Shown here in pieces: positions 42,051-51,630 of a DNA stretch of 64,000 nucleotides. Under the pieces are notes generated by a model. That model had not been told where the DNA came from. It made no database searches and saw only the letters and a list, made by a program, of their open reading frames with translations. Numbering within the stretch: the stretch's first letter is position 1; the number at the start of each line of letters is the position of its first letter. Both the position numbers and the translations under genes were made by a program. Source of the DNA: CAWCDJ01 sp963796485 (lineage in GTDB: Bacteria > Acidobacteriota > Terriglobia > Bryobacterales > Bryobacteraceae); the NCBI GenBank assembly GCA_963796485.1, contig CAWCLV010000003.1:248001-312000 (forward strand), in the 5' to 3' direction.

Positions 42051-43277
42051 CTACCGGATCCCTGACCTCGCGTGTTCCGCTTCGATCCGCGCATTCACGT
42101 CCGTCATTTGTTTGGTCAGGACGTCCCAAGGCGTGAAGTCGATCCTGACCACGCCGTAATTGCTGTTCTCGCCGTCGAGGCGGCGCCCCCCCTTTGGCTC
42201 GTCCCGGTACTCGAACCAATGAAAGCCGACACAACCCGGCAGGGCGGCCAGCGCTTCCACATAGTCCGTGAACCCCTTGGCGCGGTCCTCCTGCGTTGCC
42301 ACGGGTTTGGCCGCGCCTTTGGTGTTCGGCAGGCCGCTATCCATGGCTTTGAAGCTGAATTCCGTGATCATCGTCGGCTTACCTGTGAGTTCATGGATGA
42401 GCTTCAAGCGATCGACCGGCGCCGCGGCATTATAGCTGTGAAAGGAAATCACGTCGAAGTATCGGCCCACGCCGCGCATTACGGAGTCGCCGGCGTAGGT
42501 GGCGAACCGGCATCCCAGCACCAGGTGGTTGGGATCGTTGCGCCGGATCGCCTCGCTGGCCACCCGCCCGTATTCCGCCGCCACCAACTCGAGGAACGCG
42601 GCTTTGTCTTCATCGGTGAGGCTGCTGGAATCGTGCCCGCGCTCCTTCAAAAGCGCAATCGCCCTGCCATGTCCAGGTGAGGAGGAAGGCATTTCGAGGT
42701 AGGCCTCCAGCAGGCTTTGTTTGGATCGCCAGTCCGCGCCCCAGCGAAGTTCGTTATCCGTGAAGTAGCCGAGCAGCCAGGGGTCGCCGGCGTGCGGCTT
42801 GCAGAACCGCTCCGCGACGCGGTCCGCCGCGGTGCGGAACTCGGAGCTGAAGTAATCCACCACGCCCCCTTTCAGCCAGAGATCGCGCCGCACGGAGGAA
42901 GCAATGCCGATCACCGGCGCATAGACAATGCCCGCCCTGTAGATCTCCTCCGCCGACCAGGCCCCCGCGGTATTGAAATTCCACGAGCGCAACTGCCCGG
43001 CTGCCATCTTCGCCCAGGCGGCTGTGTCGGCAGGCGGCTTCGGAGACGAATCCGCCTCGGGCGCGTAGTTTACGTGGTCCACGCCTTTCGAAAAGAACGC
43101 ATTGCCCTCCGGCGTCACCAGCCACCACCGGCCATCGACCTGCTCGGTGTGGAAGAACCCGGTCTTCGTGCCTTTGACTTTGACCCAGCCGCCGTAGGTA
43201 TCGTAGTCGCTCGATGCGGCCGCCGCGGCGCCGGCAAGCAAACCAGCGGCCGCGATTAAGGCAATTACGTTCTTCAT
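42051..43277 (-). CDS. Exported agarase-like glycoside hydrolase (GH50/GH-A type)
   Basis: A 408-residue secreted protein (signal MKNVIALIAAAGLLAGAAAA). The beginning DGRWWLVTPEGNAFFSKGVDHV and the acid/base motif GYFTDNELRWG, with a later MITEFSFKA nucleophile candidate and GFHWFEYRDEP, fit clan GH-A beta-agarase-like enzymes of the GH50 type. The true substrate is probably another galactan or beta-glycan. It starts nine bases after the GH31 stop. Confidence 0.75.
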   Translation of the reverse strand: MKNVIALIAAAGLLAGAAAAASSDYDTYGGWVKVKGTKTGFFHTEQVDGRWWLVTPEGNAFFSKGVDHVNYAPEADSSPKPPADTAAWAKMAAGQLRSWNFNTAGAWSAEEIYRAGIVYAPVIGIASSVRRDLWLKGGVVDYFSSEFRTAADRVAERFCKPHAGDPWLLGYFTDNELRWGADWRSKQSLLEAYLEMPSSSPGHGRAIALLKERGHDSSSLTDEDKAAFLELVAAEYGRVASEAIRRNDPNHLVLGCRFATYAGDSVMRGVGRYFDVISFHSYNAAAPVDRLKLIHELTGKPTMITEFSFKAMDSGLPNTKGAAKPVATQEDRAKGFTDYVEALAALPGCVGFHWFEYRDEPKGGRRLDGENSNYGVVRIDFTPWDVLTKQMTDVNARIEAEHARSGIR

Positions 43278-43286
43278 GTTTCCCCT

Positions 43287-45755
43287 TTAGCGCAGATCGA
43301 TCCGGTGGCCCCGGCCATCGTCCGCCAGGCGAACGACGGCGGATTTGCCGGAGTCCTTTCCGTCAACCGAAACCTGCCGCGCGCCCGAAACCGGGTGCAC
43401 GGAAAACTCCAGCTCCCTTTGGGCGGTCTGGAAACTGCCTTCCGGCGCGCCGATCTCGATTCGGTCCCCTCCGTTTGCGCGGCGGAAGGTGACGCTGGTC
43501 CGGCGGAACTTCCCGCGCTCATAGTCCTGCGTGAGGCCGTCGTCCTCGTAAACCGAGGCCGCCGCTTCGCCGCGCGCATCGGGATAGATTTCGAAACGCA
43601 GCGGGTTCGCGGGCTTCTCGCCGACATAGTTCATCTCCGGACCAAGGGGAACAATCGCTCCGCCCCTCACGAACAGAGGCACGCTTTCAAGCGACGCCTC
43701 CACCCGGATCATGCGCTTTCCGTCGTGGCGGGCGCCGGTCCAGTAGTCGTACCAAACACCGGCGGGAAGATACACCAACCGGGCGGTAACGTTCGGCTTA
43801 AGAATCGGGGCGGCCAGCAGATCGTTCCCAACCATGAACTCGTCGTCGATCCCCAGCGTGTTCTCGTCCTCCTGGTAATTCAGCATCAAGGGCCGGAACA
43901 GAGGGACGCCAGTGCGGTGCGCCTCCTCGAGCGCCGTATAGAGGAACGGCAGCAAACGGTAGCGCAATTTCAGGTACTTGCGGATGATGTCTTCGTAGTA
44001 CGTTCCGAATCGCCACGGCTCGTGGTCCGGCGCACTCAGTTCGGCATGGTTCCGGCAGAACGGCGTCAGGAAACCGACCTCATACCACCGCACCAGCAGT
44101 TCGGGTTCGGTGCGGCCGACAAACCCGCCGATATCCGCGCCCACGAAGGGTTCCCCGGAGAGCCCGAGCGTCATGAACATCGGCAGGCTCAGCGCCAGGG
44201 CGTCCCACGTGCTGCGGTTATCGCCCGTCCACTTCGTGGCATATCGCTGGATTCCCGCATACCCCGCGCGCGTGATCACGTACGGCCGCTGGTTCGGGAG
44301 CAGCCTCTCCAGACCTTCGTATGTCGCGCGCGCTTCGTTCAGCGCAAACACGTTCCGATTCGCGGCATAGGGTGTAAAGGCCCCGCCATCGTTGAACACC
44401 ACGTCCGATTGCGATTTGCCCGTCTGATCGTTGAAATCCGAGGGCTCGTTCATGTCGTCCCAGATACCCGCCACGCCGTTTTCCGTGTAGGCGCGGTGCA
44501 GATCGCCCCACCAGCGCGCGGCGCGGTCGAGCGTATAGTCCACGAACACCGAATCGCCCGGCCAGACGCGCGCGATGTAGGTCCGGCCGTCTTTGCGCTT
44601 CAGGAAGTAGTCCCCCGCCCTGCCTTCGTTATAGGCGTAGTAGCTTTTGTCCTGGGGAGCCAACTCGGGGTGGACGGGCGCATCTTGCGCGCCTTCCGCG
44701 GGGGGCTGATACTTGATGCCCGGATCCACTATGGTCACAACTTTCACGCCTTGCGCCCGCAGACGGCCGGTGAACGCTTTGGGATCGGGAAAGCGCTGCG
44801 TGTCCCAGGTGAATGGCCTGTAAGCGTTCATGAAATGGATGTCGAGGTGCAGGACATCCAACGGCAAGTCCTCGGCACGGTACTTGCGGACCACGTCTTC
44901 CGCCACGGACTCGGGGTAATAGCTGTAACGGCTCTGCTGATTTCCCAGCGCCCACTCCGGCGGAAGCGGCATATGCCCGGTAAGGTCGGCGTAGCGCGAC
45001 AGAATCTTCTTAATCGACGGTCCCTGGAAAAAGTAGTAGTTCATTTCGCCGCCTTCCGCCGAAAATGCGGCGTACTCCTGGGAACTGGCGCCGAAATCGA
45101 AATGGGTCCGGTGGCTGTTATCGAAAAAGATGCCGTACGCCTTTCCCTGCTGCCAGCCGATATAGAAAGGGATGCTCTGGTAGACGGGGTCGGTGCCCTC
45201 CGTGTAGGCGTACGTGTCCGAGTTCCACATGGTGAACTCGCCGCGGCGCTTGTCGAGACGGGTGGCCTTCTCCCCGAGGCCGTAAAAATGCTCGTCGAAG
45301 CCGAACTTTTTGACAGCGGCCACCACGCCCGATTGCGGATCGAACCGCATCGGCTGTTGGTCGGCATTGATCACATGGTGGGTCCCGGCATCTCGAAACT
45401 CGAGCAGCAGCGGCGAACGGCTGACTACCAGTTCCACTTCGGCGGTCGAGATTCGGAGCGCACCGGATTCCTCGGCGAGGTCCCACTGGGGAACGTTCCA
45501 CGACGCCTTCTCGATAGCCCAGGAATGGTCCCGCGCGGGCAGTTTACGGGCGAATGCGGCGCGGACCCGAATCAGATCGGGAGCAAGTACCGAGATCCGG
45601 ACTTCCGACCCGTCGTCGCAGGTTAAGTCCACGCCGGCGTCCGTTCTGGCGAAGGATACTACGGGTCCAACCGGGCGCAGTCCGCCAAGATCGATGGCTC
45701 GGACTCCGCCGGCCGCGAGCAGGGCAAAAACCACCGCCGTCACTGGTTTATGCAT
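43287..45755 (-). CDS. Exported alpha-glucosidase family GH31
   Basis: An 822-residue GH31 enzyme with a signal peptide (MHKPVTAVVFALLAAGGVRA). The nucleophile Asp lies in GIWDDMNEPSDF, and the acid/base region WTGDNRSTWDAL follows; FVGADIGGF and the C-terminal beta domains are typical. GH31 includes alpha-glucosidases, alpha-xylosidases and sulfoquinovosidases. The FYGLGEK segment favours glucosidase or xylosidase, but this is not decisive. It heads a reverse operon with the agarase-like enzyme, thioredoxin-like, PD40 and VOC genes. Confidence 0.92.
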   Translation of the reverse strand: MHKPVTAVVFALLAAGGVRAIDLGGLRPVGPVVSFARTDAGVDLTCDDGSEVRISVLAPDLIRVRAAFARKLPARDHSWAIEKASWNVPQWDLAEESGALRISTAEVELVVSRSPLLLEFRDAGTHHVINADQQPMRFDPQSGVVAAVKKFGFDEHFYGLGEKATRLDKRRGEFTMWNSDTYAYTEGTDPVYQSIPFYIGWQQGKAYGIFFDNSHRTHFDFGASSQEYAAFSAEGGEMNYYFFQGPSIKKILSRYADLTGHMPLPPEWALGNQQSRYSYYPESVAEDVVRKYRAEDLPLDVLHLDIHFMNAYRPFTWDTQRFPDPKAFTGRLRAQGVKVVTIVDPGIKYQPPAEGAQDAPVHPELAPQDKSYYAYNEGRAGDYFLKRKDGRTYIARVWPGDSVFVDYTLDRAARWWGDLHRAYTENGVAGIWDDMNEPSDFNDQTGKSQSDVVFNDGGAFTPYAANRNVFALNEARATYEGLERLLPNQRPYVITRAGYAGIQRYATKWTGDNRSTWDALALSLPMFMTLGLSGEPFVGADIGGFVGRTEPELLVRWYEVGFLTPFCRNHAELSAPDHEPWRFGTYYEDIIRKYLKLRYRLLPFLYTALEEAHRTGVPLFRPLMLNYQEDENTLGIDDEFMVGNDLLAAPILKPNVTARLVYLPAGVWYDYWTGARHDGKRMIRVEASLESVPLFVRGGAIVPLGPEMNYVGEKPANPLRFEIYPDARGEAAASVYEDDGLTQDYERGKFRRTSVTFRRANGGDRIEIGAPEGSFQTAQRELEFSVHPVSGARQVSVDGKDSGKSAVVRLADDGRGHRIDLR

Positions 45756-45786
45756 GATCGTCTATGGTAGCCCCGCACGCTACCGA

Positions 45787-45815
45787 TTGACAGGCGGCGT
45801 GATACAGCGTATACA
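45787..45815 (+). promoter_or_regulatory. Sigma70-type promoter for the 45858-47828 operon
   Basis: A perfect TTGACA (45787-45792) and TATACA (45810-45815) are 17 bases apart. The -10 ends 42 bases before the GTG start at 45858. Confidence 0.7.
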
Positions 45816-45857
45816 GGTGGGATTCGGTTCAGCTGCACCTCGAAAGGAGATTGAACC

Positions 45858-46961
45858 GTGAGTGAGGGTTCCGTGTCGCGCCGCACTTTTATCTCAACTA
45901 CGGGAGTTCTTCCGGCTCTAGGGGCGGCGGACGCCCCGCTGCTCATGACATCGGACAGGATCGTCGAGTTTCTGCCGCCACCCGAAAGGGTCAGAATCCT
46001 GACGGCTACGGCTTCGTCCGTGGTGCCGCCGCCGCACTTCTCCGAAGACGAGGTCCGCACGATTCGCGGCCAAGGCAAAGATATCGAGCTGGCGATCCCG
46101 GCGAATTCGGCCGAAATGCAGCAGTTGTTGCCGGAGGTGGACGTCATCTTCGGGTCGATCAACGCGGAGATGCTGAAGGCCGCCAGGAACCTTCGCTGGC
46201 TGCAGGCTACCGAGGCCGGGATGGACCGGCTCCTGTTCCCGGAACTGGTGCAAAGCCCGGTCCCCGTGACTAACATGGCGCGCGTATTCGCTCCGGCGAT
46301 CTCCGAAACGGCCATGGGGATGCTGCTCGGGCTGGCTCGCGGATTCAACCGCTATTTCTACCCTCAGTTCCAGCAGAAGCACTGGCAATTGCGGCGCGAC
46401 CTGGTGGAAGTCACCGGCATGACCATGGGGATCGTCGGGATGGGCGGGATCGGTTCCGCCGTGGCCGCGAAGGCGCATTATGGGTTCGACATGCGCGTCC
46501 TGGCGGTGGACCCCAAGCCGATGCCCAAGCCGCTCTTTGTCGAGACCTTGCGCGAGCCCTCATGTCTGATGGAGATGGTTCCGCAGGTGGACGTGCTGGT
46601 AAGCGCCGCCCCGGCCACGAAAGAGACCGAAAAGCTGTTCAACGAGCACGTATTTCGCGCGATGAAGAAAACCGCCTACTTCATCAATGTTTCCCGGGGA
46701 ACGCTGGTCGATTCGAGCGCGCTGGCGCATGCCCTCAAAGAAGAGTGGATTGCCGGCGCTGCGGTGGACGTGGCCGATCAGGAGCCGGCGCAAACCGACC
46801 ATCCGTTCTATGGATGCCCGAACCTGATTGTGACCTGCCACTCGGCGGGGTTCTCACCCGAACGGCAGGTCCGGCTGGTGGCGCTGCTGGCCGAAAACGT
46901 CCGCCGCTATTCGAGCGGTCTGCCGCTGTTGAACGTCGTGGATAAGCACCGGGGTTACTGA
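45858..46961 (+). CDS. Tat-exported D-2-hydroxyacid dehydrogenase-like protein
   Basis: A 367-residue member of the D-isomer-specific 2-hydroxyacid dehydrogenases. The NAD-binding motif is GIVGMGGIGSAVA; the catalytic Arg (NVSRGTLVD), Glu (DQEPAQ) and His (VTCHSAG) are all present. The N-terminus SRRTFISTTGVLPALGAA looks like a twin-arginine signal, which is surprising for an NAD-dependent enzyme. GTG 45858 has AAGGAGA nine bases upstream. It is followed after 15 bases by an aldolase with its own signal peptide. Confidence 0.87.
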   Translation: MSEGSVSRRTFISTTGVLPALGAADAPLLMTSDRIVEFLPPPERVRILTATASSVVPPPHFSEDEVRTIRGQGKDIELAIPANSAEMQQLLPEVDVIFGSINAEMLKAARNLRWLQATEAGMDRLLFPELVQSPVPVTNMARVFAPAISETAMGMLLGLARGFNRYFYPQFQQKHWQLRRDLVEVTGMTMGIVGMGGIGSAVAAKAHYGFDMRVLAVDPKPMPKPLFVETLREPSCLMEMVPQVDVLVSAAPATKETEKLFNEHVFRAMKKTAYFINVSRGTLVDSSALAHALKEEWIAGAAVDVADQEPAQTDHPFYGCPNLIVTCHSAGFSPERQVRLVALLAENVRRYSSGLPLLNVVDKHRGY

Positions 46962-46976
46962 CCACTGGAGTGGAAC

Positions 46977-47828
46977 ATGAGACTGGCGTTTTTTGTAGCC
47001 GTTACGGGCCTGGCCGCGCTGTCGAGCGCGCCCGCCCAGCAGGCCGCCGGCGTGCGCAATCCGAAGGTTTATAACAACATCCGGCAGAAACTGGCCGCCG
47101 GGAAGCAGGTGATCGGCGGAACCCTCTCCTCGCCGGATCCGAACGTCTACTGCGCCATGGCGAACGCGGGGTATGACTTCCTCTGGATCGAGATGCAGCA
47201 CAGCACCTTGACCTATGCCGATGTCGCCCACATGATCCGAAGCTGCCCGAACGCTGCCGCCGTTCCGTTCATCCGCGTGCCGGACGCCAGCGAGGGCGAA
47301 ATTCAGAAGGCCACGGATATCGGCGCGCTGGGGATTATCGTTCCCACGGTGGATACCCCGGAAAAGGCCGAAGCCGCCGTGCGATGGTCCAAATACCCGC
47401 CGCAGGGAAGACGGAGCCAGGGGATGGGCCAATATGCGGCGCTCTACGGGAGCGACTACCGCAAGACCGCCAACGACAACATGATGGTCGTAATCATGAT
47501 CGAAACCCCGATCGGCGTGGACAATATCGAGAAGATCGCCTCCGTTCCGGGAATCGACGTCATCTTCGCCGCCAGCACCGATCTGGGCAACTTCTCCGGA
47601 ACCAGGCAGGGCGAACCGGGGTACGAGGCCATGGTCAAGCGGATTCACGACGTCACGCTGCAGCACAAAATCTGGCTGGCCGGGCCGCAAGCCTGGCGCG
47701 GTCGCCCCGGTTTCAGCTTTTTCCAGGGCGCCGGGGAGGCGCAACTGATCCGCCTCGGTGCCGAGACCAGTCTCAAGCAGCCGGCCAAACCCGCGGTGGC
47801 GGAGACCGAAGGCGCGGAAAAGCATTGA
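46977..47828 (+). CDS. Exported HpcH/HpaI-type aldolase
   Basis: A 283-residue protein of the HpcH/HpaI (class II pyruvate aldolase) family. It has WIEMQHSTLTYADV with the Glu-x-x-His start, the substrate Arg in VPFIRVPD, a metal Glu in VIMIETPIGVDNI, and FAASTDLGNFSG. A Sec signal (MRLAFFVAVTGLAALSSAPA) precedes the domain. These enzymes cleave 2-keto-3-deoxy acid sugars to pyruvate and an aldehyde. Together with the exported hydroxyacid dehydrogenase upstream it suggests acid-sugar conversion outside the cytoplasm. Confidence 0.87.
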   Translation: MRLAFFVAVTGLAALSSAPAQQAAGVRNPKVYNNIRQKLAAGKQVIGGTLSSPDPNVYCAMANAGYDFLWIEMQHSTLTYADVAHMIRSCPNAAAVPFIRVPDASEGEIQKATDIGALGIIVPTVDTPEKAEAAVRWSKYPPQGRRSQGMGQYAALYGSDYRKTANDNMMVVIMIETPIGVDNIEKIASVPGIDVIFAASTDLGNFSGTRQGEPGYEAMVKRIHDVTLQHKIWLAGPQAWRGRPGFSFFQGAGEAQLIRLGAETSLKQPAKPAVAETEGAEKH

Positions 47829-47936
47829 GATTCTCGGCAATGGCCCGGTCCAGCCGCACGGATGGTACCAGGGCGCGGGGAGGGGGCTGTTTTTTGCGCG
47901 CAATTTGTCCGATAGTATGAGCGAGGACATCGCTTC

Positions 47937-48308
47937 ATGGGAATAGCGCAGGAACTCCAGCCGGATTTCGGGTATTACCGGCGGTTGGTGACCGCCGGGG
48001 TAGATGGCATCGCTTCCGCCCGGCGCGACGCCGGCGGCCGGGTTCTTGATCCGCCCCTGCAGAACGTGGTCTGGATGCCCGCCGCCATCGGGGTGGCTCT
48101 TGGCGTCGGCAGCGCATGGTTCGTCAAGAGACGTTCCGGCCCCACCGCTTTCTTGGGCGGCGTGCTGGGCGGAATGCTCGGCTGCGGGGCTGCGCTGGCA
48201 TGGGCGTCGCGCGCGTTTGTCGGCCCGGCGACGCGCAGCGCGGTTCGGCAGGTAACCGGAGCCCGCGACGAACACTGGCTGGCGGCGCACCCGATCGACT
48301 ACGCCTGA
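47937..48308 (+). CDS. Small membrane protein, unknown
   Basis: A 123-residue protein with two hydrophobic segments (VWMPAAIGVALGVGSAWFV and FLGGVLGGMLGCGAALAWA) joined by a basic loop. They form a Gly-rich hairpin in the membrane. Soluble N- and C-termini have no motifs. It overlaps the end of the alpha-glucan phosphorylase gene tail-to-tail by ten bases. Confidence 0.65.
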   Translation: MGIAQELQPDFGYYRRLVTAGVDGIASARRDAGGRVLDPPLQNVVWMPAAIGVALGVGSAWFVKRRSGPTAFLGGVLGGMLGCGAALAWASRAFVGPATRSAVRQVTGARDEHWLAAHPIDYA

Positions 48309-50932
48309 GGCACCGCCTCGAGCGCCTTTAAACTCGCCACCGGAGTGCGGCTATCGGCCCAGGAAACCAGTCCCGGCACCAGCGCCAGCGATACGGAGGA
48401 GTGCTGCGGCCGGACTCGCACCGTGTAGCCGTGCAGGCCGCTGCGCGGGCACCCTGCCTCCACTGTAAACAGCTGTTCTCCCTGTGATTTCGAGCCCGCC
48501 GCAGCCATCGGGAAGACCGTAGCCCCCTCGATTTCGCGGGCCGCGTTCAGTTTCCCCAGGTAAAGTTCGACCGCGACATCGCCCGGGTCCAACCCGCCCA
48601 GTTGCACGGACGCCCGCACCTTCACTCTGGCCCCGACTTTCATCTCAGTGCCACCCGTCTGCTCGACGCGGTTGATCCGGACGTTCGCCCATTCGCGACG
48701 GACGTGTGCGAGCCAGGCGGCCACGGAACGCGCGCGCTCGGCGCCATCCGAATCGAGTTTCTGGAAAGCAACGTGCGCCTCCAGGTAGAACCGCCGCCCG
48801 TATTCGCTCACCATGCGGTGGGTATTCACGAAATGGCAGAGGTTGGTGATGGAGGCTTTCATCCGCTCTACCCATTTTCGCGGGAGGCGGTCGGCGCCGC
48901 GGTTGTAGAACGTCGGGACAACATCGCGTTCCAGCAGGTCATAGAGAGCCCCCGCTTCCACTTCATCGCGGTAGCCGGCGTCCGAATACGTTTCCCCTCG
49001 CCCGATAGCCCACCCGATCGAGGGGGGATTCGCCGGGTCGCGCCACACCTCGTCCCACCAGCCGTCCGGCGTGCTCAGGTTCAGCGCGCCGTTGGCGGCG
49101 GCTTTCATCCCGCTGGTTCCGCTGGCTTCGTTGGGCCGGGCGGGGGTATTCAGCCAAACGTCCACGCCCTGAACCAGGTAACGGGCGACCGACATATCGT
49201 AATCTTCCAGGAACACGATCCGCCGCCCCAATTCCGGGTCACGCGAGAGTTGGGTCACCTGCCGGATCAGTTCCTTCCCGGCGTCGTCGCGCGGGTGTGC
49301 TTTTCCGGCGAAGATCAGTTGTACGGGCCGTAACTCGTCCATGAGGATGCGCTTAAGTCGCGGCAGGTCGTGGAAAATCAGGGTAGCCCGCTTGTAGGTG
49401 GCGAAGCGGCGTCCAAAACCGATCGTCAGGGCATCGGGATCCAGAATCTCCTCGGCGGCGTCGATTTCGAATTGAGGAGCGCCGCGGCGGATCCGCTGTT
49501 CCCGTACCCGGCGCCGGCTCCAGGACACCAGGCGCTCGCGCCGCAGTTCGTGAGTTCGCCACAACTCCTCCGCCGGGATGGCTTGCACGCGGCCCCAAAC
49601 GTCGCTATTGGCCGGCTCTTCCCTCCAGTCTGGACCAAGGTAACGGTCGTAGAGGCGCTTGATTTCGAGGGAGGTCCAGCTTTGAAAATGCACTCCGTTT
49701 GTGACGTGCCCGATGGGAACCTCGTCCACCGGCATGCCCGGCCAAAGCTTCTGCCACATCGCCCGGCTGACTTCGCCGTGAAGCTTGCTCACGGCGTTTG
49801 CGTGCGAGGCAAACCGGAGTGCCAGAACCGTCATGCAAAACTCGCCCTGGCCCGCTTCCGGCCGGCCCAGGTCCAGGAACTGCTCCCGCGCGATCCCCAG
49901 GCTGCTGGTGTATGCGCCGAAGTAACGGTCCATCAGTTCCGGCGAGAAGTAATCGTGTCCCGCCTCGACAGGGGTATGGGTCGTGAAAACCGTTTCGGCG
50001 GACGCAAGCACCCTCGCCTCCGCAAAAGACAACTTGCGGGAACGCATGAGGCTGCGAGTCCTTTCGAGCACCAGGAAGGCGGAGTGGCCTTCGTTGATGT
50101 GGTACACGTCCGGATCGAGATTCATCGCCTCGAGCGCCCGGTAGCCGCCGATCCCGAGCAGAATCTCCTGCTTCAGCCGCATCTCCCGGTCGCCGCCATA
50201 CAACTGGTCGGTGATCTCCCGATCCTCGGGCGCGTTCATCTCCAGGTTGCTGTCGAGAAGGAAGAGAGGAACACGCCCAACCTGCGCGCGCCAGACCTGG
50301 GCGTAAACGGGGCGTCCGGGGAATTGCACATCGACCAGCAAAGGATGCTTGTCGCCGCCCAGTACGGGGGACAGCGGGAGATTGTGAAAATCGTTGTCCT
50401 CATAGGCTTCCTGCTGCCATCCGGCCTGGTTGAGATACTGCCGGAAATAGCCCTGTTGGTAGAGAAGCCCGACTCCGGCCAGTGGTATGCCGAGGTCGCT
50501 CGCCGATTTCAGATGATCGCCCGCGAGCATCCCTAAGCCGCCCGCAAAAATCGAAAGCGACTCGGTCAGCCCGAATTCGGCGGAGAAGTACGCCACCGAG
50601 CAACTCGTCTCGCTCCCTCCACAAATCCTGCCGAACCAATGATGCTTGCCTGCCAGATACCCGGCCAGATCCGTGCTGACTCGCCGGAGATGGTCCAGAA
50701 ACGCGTCATTCATGGAAGCCTTCTCCAGCACCTCCTGTTCGATTGTGCCCAGCATCCGCACGGGGTTGTGGCCACAGGCCTCCCAGAGATCGCGATCGAG
50801 CCTGCGGAACAACTCGATCGCATCATGACTCCAGGACCACCGGAGATTGTAGGCGATATCGCGCAATCCCTCGATGGCTGGCGGCAGGGAGGGGAGGATG
50901 CTCAGGATCTGTATGGGGTGTGCGTTCGGCAA
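48299..50932 (-). CDS. glgP: Alpha-glucan (glycogen) phosphorylase
   Basis: GT35 phosphorylase that releases glucose-1-phosphate from glycogen or maltodextrin. The 877 residues start with the DUF3417-type domain of the alpha-glucan-family subgroup (IEGLRDIAYNLRWSW), and the PLP-binding Lys lies in GTSGMKAAANGA at about residue 610. The C-terminal 150 residues are an extra beta-rich module. The start appears to be TTG 50932, since no ATG is in frame nearby. With the GH57 enzyme at 14043 it supports a glycogen cycle. Confidence 0.93.
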   Translation of the reverse strand: MPNAHPIQILSILPSLPPAIEGLRDIAYNLRWSWSHDAIELFRRLDRDLWEACGHNPVRMLGTIEQEVLEKASMNDAFLDHLRRVSTDLAGYLAGKHHWFGRICGGSETSCSVAYFSAEFGLTESLSIFAGGLGMLAGDHLKSASDLGIPLAGVGLLYQQGYFRQYLNQAGWQQEAYEDNDFHNLPLSPVLGGDKHPLLVDVQFPGRPVYAQVWRAQVGRVPLFLLDSNLEMNAPEDREITDQLYGGDREMRLKQEILLGIGGYRALEAMNLDPDVYHINEGHSAFLVLERTRSLMRSRKLSFAEARVLASAETVFTTHTPVEAGHDYFSPELMDRYFGAYTSSLGIAREQFLDLGRPEAGQGEFCMTVLALRFASHANAVSKLHGEVSRAMWQKLWPGMPVDEVPIGHVTNGVHFQSWTSLEIKRLYDRYLGPDWREEPANSDVWGRVQAIPAEELWRTHELRRERLVSWSRRRVREQRIRRGAPQFEIDAAEEILDPDALTIGFGRRFATYKRATLIFHDLPRLKRILMDELRPVQLIFAGKAHPRDDAGKELIRQVTQLSRDPELGRRIVFLEDYDMSVARYLVQGVDVWLNTPARPNEASGTSGMKAAANGALNLSTPDGWWDEVWRDPANPPSIGWAIGRGETYSDAGYRDEVEAGALYDLLERDVVPTFYNRGADRLPRKWVERMKASITNLCHFVNTHRMVSEYGRRFYLEAHVAFQKLDSDGAERARSVAAWLAHVRREWANVRINRVEQTGGTEMKVGARVKVRASVQLGGLDPGDVAVELYLGKLNAAREIEGATVFPMAAAGSKSQGEQLFTVEAGCPRSGLHGYTVRVRPQHSSVSLALVPGLVSWADSRTPVASLKALEAVPQA

Positions 50933-50995
50933 GCGAAACTCCGATTCCCTATTCTGGACCCATTAACCGGCGAATAACAGTTGTCACCGAGCTAA

Positions 50996-51011
50996 AGTCT
51001 CCGCCGAGACT
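50996..51011. promoter_or_regulatory. Hairpin AGTCTC/GAGACT between divergent genes
   Basis: A perfect 6-bp stem with a CGCC loop followed by seven A's on the plus strand. It lies 64 bases upstream of the phosphorylase start and 74 upstream of the gene at 51085. It could be an operator or part of a leader RNA; it is too small to be sure. Confidence 0.3.
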
Positions 51012-51084
51012 AAAAAAACTGCTGTGCGTTTCGCAACGTGTTCGACATGGATATCCGATTGCGGCTACCAAAAGGGGACCGGCC

Positions 51085-51624
51085 ATGCTGATATATCTTA
51101 CGCTCCTGGCCGTGCTTCTGATCGTTGCCGCAATCGCCGCTATCGCCAATTCCCGGCGGTCGGGGTTACAGCGCTCGGAAGAGCTGTTCGGATTGGGTCA
51201 CGATCCGTACGGCCGGGAGCACGGCGGGCGGAAAGAGGGGAAACGCGCCACTGGCGCAGAGGTGGGGAGGCTCACGACTGGAAGGCTCACGGGCGAGCAG
51301 CTTTGCGGCTTCCGGCAAGGCTGGCGGTCGGTCCGCGAACACTTTGCGGATGACCCCAAGGCCGGCGTCGTTCTTGCCGATTTACTGATCTCAGACTTGA
51401 TCCGAAACTGCGAGGCCAGTGAAAGCGCCCGCGAGCGTCAGATGTTTCATCACGCACTCCGCCAGATCAGAGCCAAATACCGAGCCGCTCACGACGCCGT
51501 GTTCCGGAACGAGCATGCCCCGGGGGATCCGCACGAGATGGAGCGGGCAATGGATCTGTTTGGCAGTATCTTCGAGGACCTGGTTGGCGATTCCGAGACC
51601 ATGTCGCCCGAAACTCGACCCTGA
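51085..51624 (+). CDS. Membrane-anchored hypothetical protein
   Basis: A 179-residue protein from ATG 51085, with AGGGGA about eight bases upstream. Residues 1-20 (MLIYLTLLAVLLIVAAIAAI) form one membrane helix. The soluble part has a basic linker (REHGGRKEGKRATGAE) and then a helical domain (GWRSVREHFADDPKAGVVLADLLISDLI to MFHHALRQIRAKYRAAHD). I cannot name the family. The gene ends seven bases before a 50-bp tandem repeat array. Confidence 0.75.
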   Translation: MLIYLTLLAVLLIVAAIAAIANSRRSGLQRSEELFGLGHDPYGREHGGRKEGKRATGAEVGRLTTGRLTGEQLCGFRQGWRSVREHFADDPKAGVVLADLLISDLIRNCEASESARERQMFHHALRQIRAKYRAAHDAVFRNEHAPGDPHEMERAMDLFGSIFEDLVGDSETMSPETRP

Positions 51625-51630
51625 ACCAAG

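Noticed and set aside
43305..45626. 773-residue forward frame opposite the GH31 gene
   Set aside because: Shadow of the GH31 coding strand; composition is dominated by Arg, His and Val.
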